From: JBBQER01 sp052148155
GTDB lineage: Bacteria; Actinomycetota; Acidimicrobiia; IMCC26256; PALSA-610
Reading direction: 5' to 3'
Assembly: GCA_052148155.1 (NCBI GenBank)
Contig: JBKQIY010000188.1
Location: 1-64,000 of the forward strand
Length of the DNA: 64,000 nucleotides
Positions within the stretch are counted from its first letter, which is position 1, and the number at the start of each line of letters is the position of its first letter. The notes beneath the pieces are model-generated. The model was not told the origin of the DNA and did no database searches. It worked only from the letters and a program-made list of their open reading frames with translations. Shown here in pieces: positions 63,487 through 64,000 of the stretch. The position numbers and the translations under genes are program-made.

Positions 63487-64000
63487 ATGTCGGCCCCAGC
63501 CGCGAGAATGACCATCTTGACCGAGCTCAGCCGCATCCGTTGCCTCAGCATCATCGCCCATATCGACCACGGGAAGTCGACCCTCGCCGACCGGCTGCTC
63601 GAGCTGACGGGCGCGGTCGACCCGCGCGACATGCGCGCGCAGTTCCTCGATTCGATGGATCTCGAGCGCGAGCGTGGCATCACGATCAAGGCACAGAACG
63701 TCCGCCTCGAATGGAACGGCTACGTCATCAACCTGATTGACACCCCCGGCCACGTCGACTTCAGCTACGAGGTGAGCCGCAGCCTCGCCGCGTGCGAGGG
63801 CGTGATCCTGCTCGTCGACGCGTCGCAGGGCATCGAAGCCCAAACGTTGGCCAACTGCTACCAGGCGCTCGAACACGACCTGACCGTCGTGGCTGCGCTC
63901 AACAAGATCGACCTCCCGGCCGCGGAGCCCGAGCGGCGAGCGGAGGAGATCGAGCGCGTCCTCGGGATACCGGCCGACGAGGTGCTGCGGATCTCCGCGA
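63487..64000 (+). CDS. lepA: Elongation factor 4 (LepA), 5' part cut by the window end
   Basis: The first ~171 codons of a translational GTPase. G1 is AHIDHGKSTLADRL, the LepA-typical switch I is MDLERERGITIKAQNVRLEW, G3 is DTPGHVDFSYEVSR and G4 is NKID. LepA/EF4 back-translocates stalled ribosomes or aids initiation. ATG 63487 adds MSAPAAR before a second ATG at 63508; either could be used. The remaining ~430 residues lie outside the window. Confidence 0.94.
   Translation, partial: MSAPAARMTILTELSRIRCLSIIAHIDHGKSTLADRLLELTGAVDPRDMRAQFLDSMDLERERGITIKAQNVRLEWNGYVINLIDTPGHVDFSYEVSRSLAACEGVILLVDASQGIEAQTLANCYQALEHDLTVVAALNKIDLPAAEPERRAEEIERVLGIPADEVLRISA

Noticed and set aside
63406..63876. N-terminal extension of rpsT to a 246-residue protein
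   Set aside because: The extra part is antisense to lepA and has no S20 homology; ATG 63405 gives the exact family N-terminus.

Overview
The window is 64 kb of high-GC chromosome, and its gene order points to an actinobacterium, most likely of the class Acidimicrobiia. The evidence is the order clpP-clpX, valS-folC-ndk, mreBCD-PBP2-RodA, a radical SAM/DUF2344 pair, RNase E/G-rplU-rpmA, obg-proB-proA, nadD-rsfS, leuS, holA-rpsT-lepA. Other signs are beta-propeller-like secreted repeats with GYWL and GGVFTFGDA cores, and many genes whose start codon lies only 6-9 nt after a TANNNT box (leaderless transcripts). The taxonomic call is an inference from gene content; no rRNA is present.

Region 1 (1-12.8 kb): the tail of a helix-turn-helix protein, tRNA-Gly and tRNA-Pro, a large BTAD/AAA-ATPase regulator, tatA, an old-yellow-enzyme type flavin/iron-sulfur reductase, an SDR dehydrogenase, the proteostasis set tig-clpP-clpX, an orphan ABC ATPase and a secreted propeller-plus-CAP protein. 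Region 2 (12.9-28.8 kb): housekeeping genes on the plus strand, namely valS-folC, ndk, the rod-shape/peptidoglycan elongation operon mreB-mreC-mreD-PBP2-RodA, a radical SAM + DUF2344 pair, RNase E/G and the L21/L27 genes.

Region 3 (28.8-42.8 kb): a HelD-like helicase, an HhH-GPD protein, a lipoprotein, obg-proB, proA, a MoxR ATPase + CoxE-like VWA pair, a GNAT acetyltransferase, rsgA, an ACT protein, and nadD-(small membrane protein)-rsfS. Region 4 (42.8-49 kb): a minus-strand kdp potassium-pump operon. Around kdpFABC it carries a stand-alone sensor-like domain, an uncatalogued 48-aa membrane protein and a DUF4118 membrane protein ending in the same sensor-like domain. A third, frameshifted copy of that domain lies just beyond. 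No histidine kinase or response regulator accompanies them. This is the most unusual system in the window.

Region 5 (49-57.5 kb) is accessory. It holds a basic histone-tail-like protein, a secreted triple-repeat protein, a TetR regulator facing an alpha/beta hydrolase across two near-perfect palindromes, an isoprenylcysteine methyltransferase-like membrane protein, a lipoprotein, a DUF4214 methyltransferase and an IS3-type orfA next to decayed sequence. Coding density is lower here. Region 6 (57.5-64 kb) returns to the core genome: tRNA-Ala, leuS, a FolP2-like dihydropteroate synthase paralogue, holA, rpsT and the start of lepA, cut by the window end.
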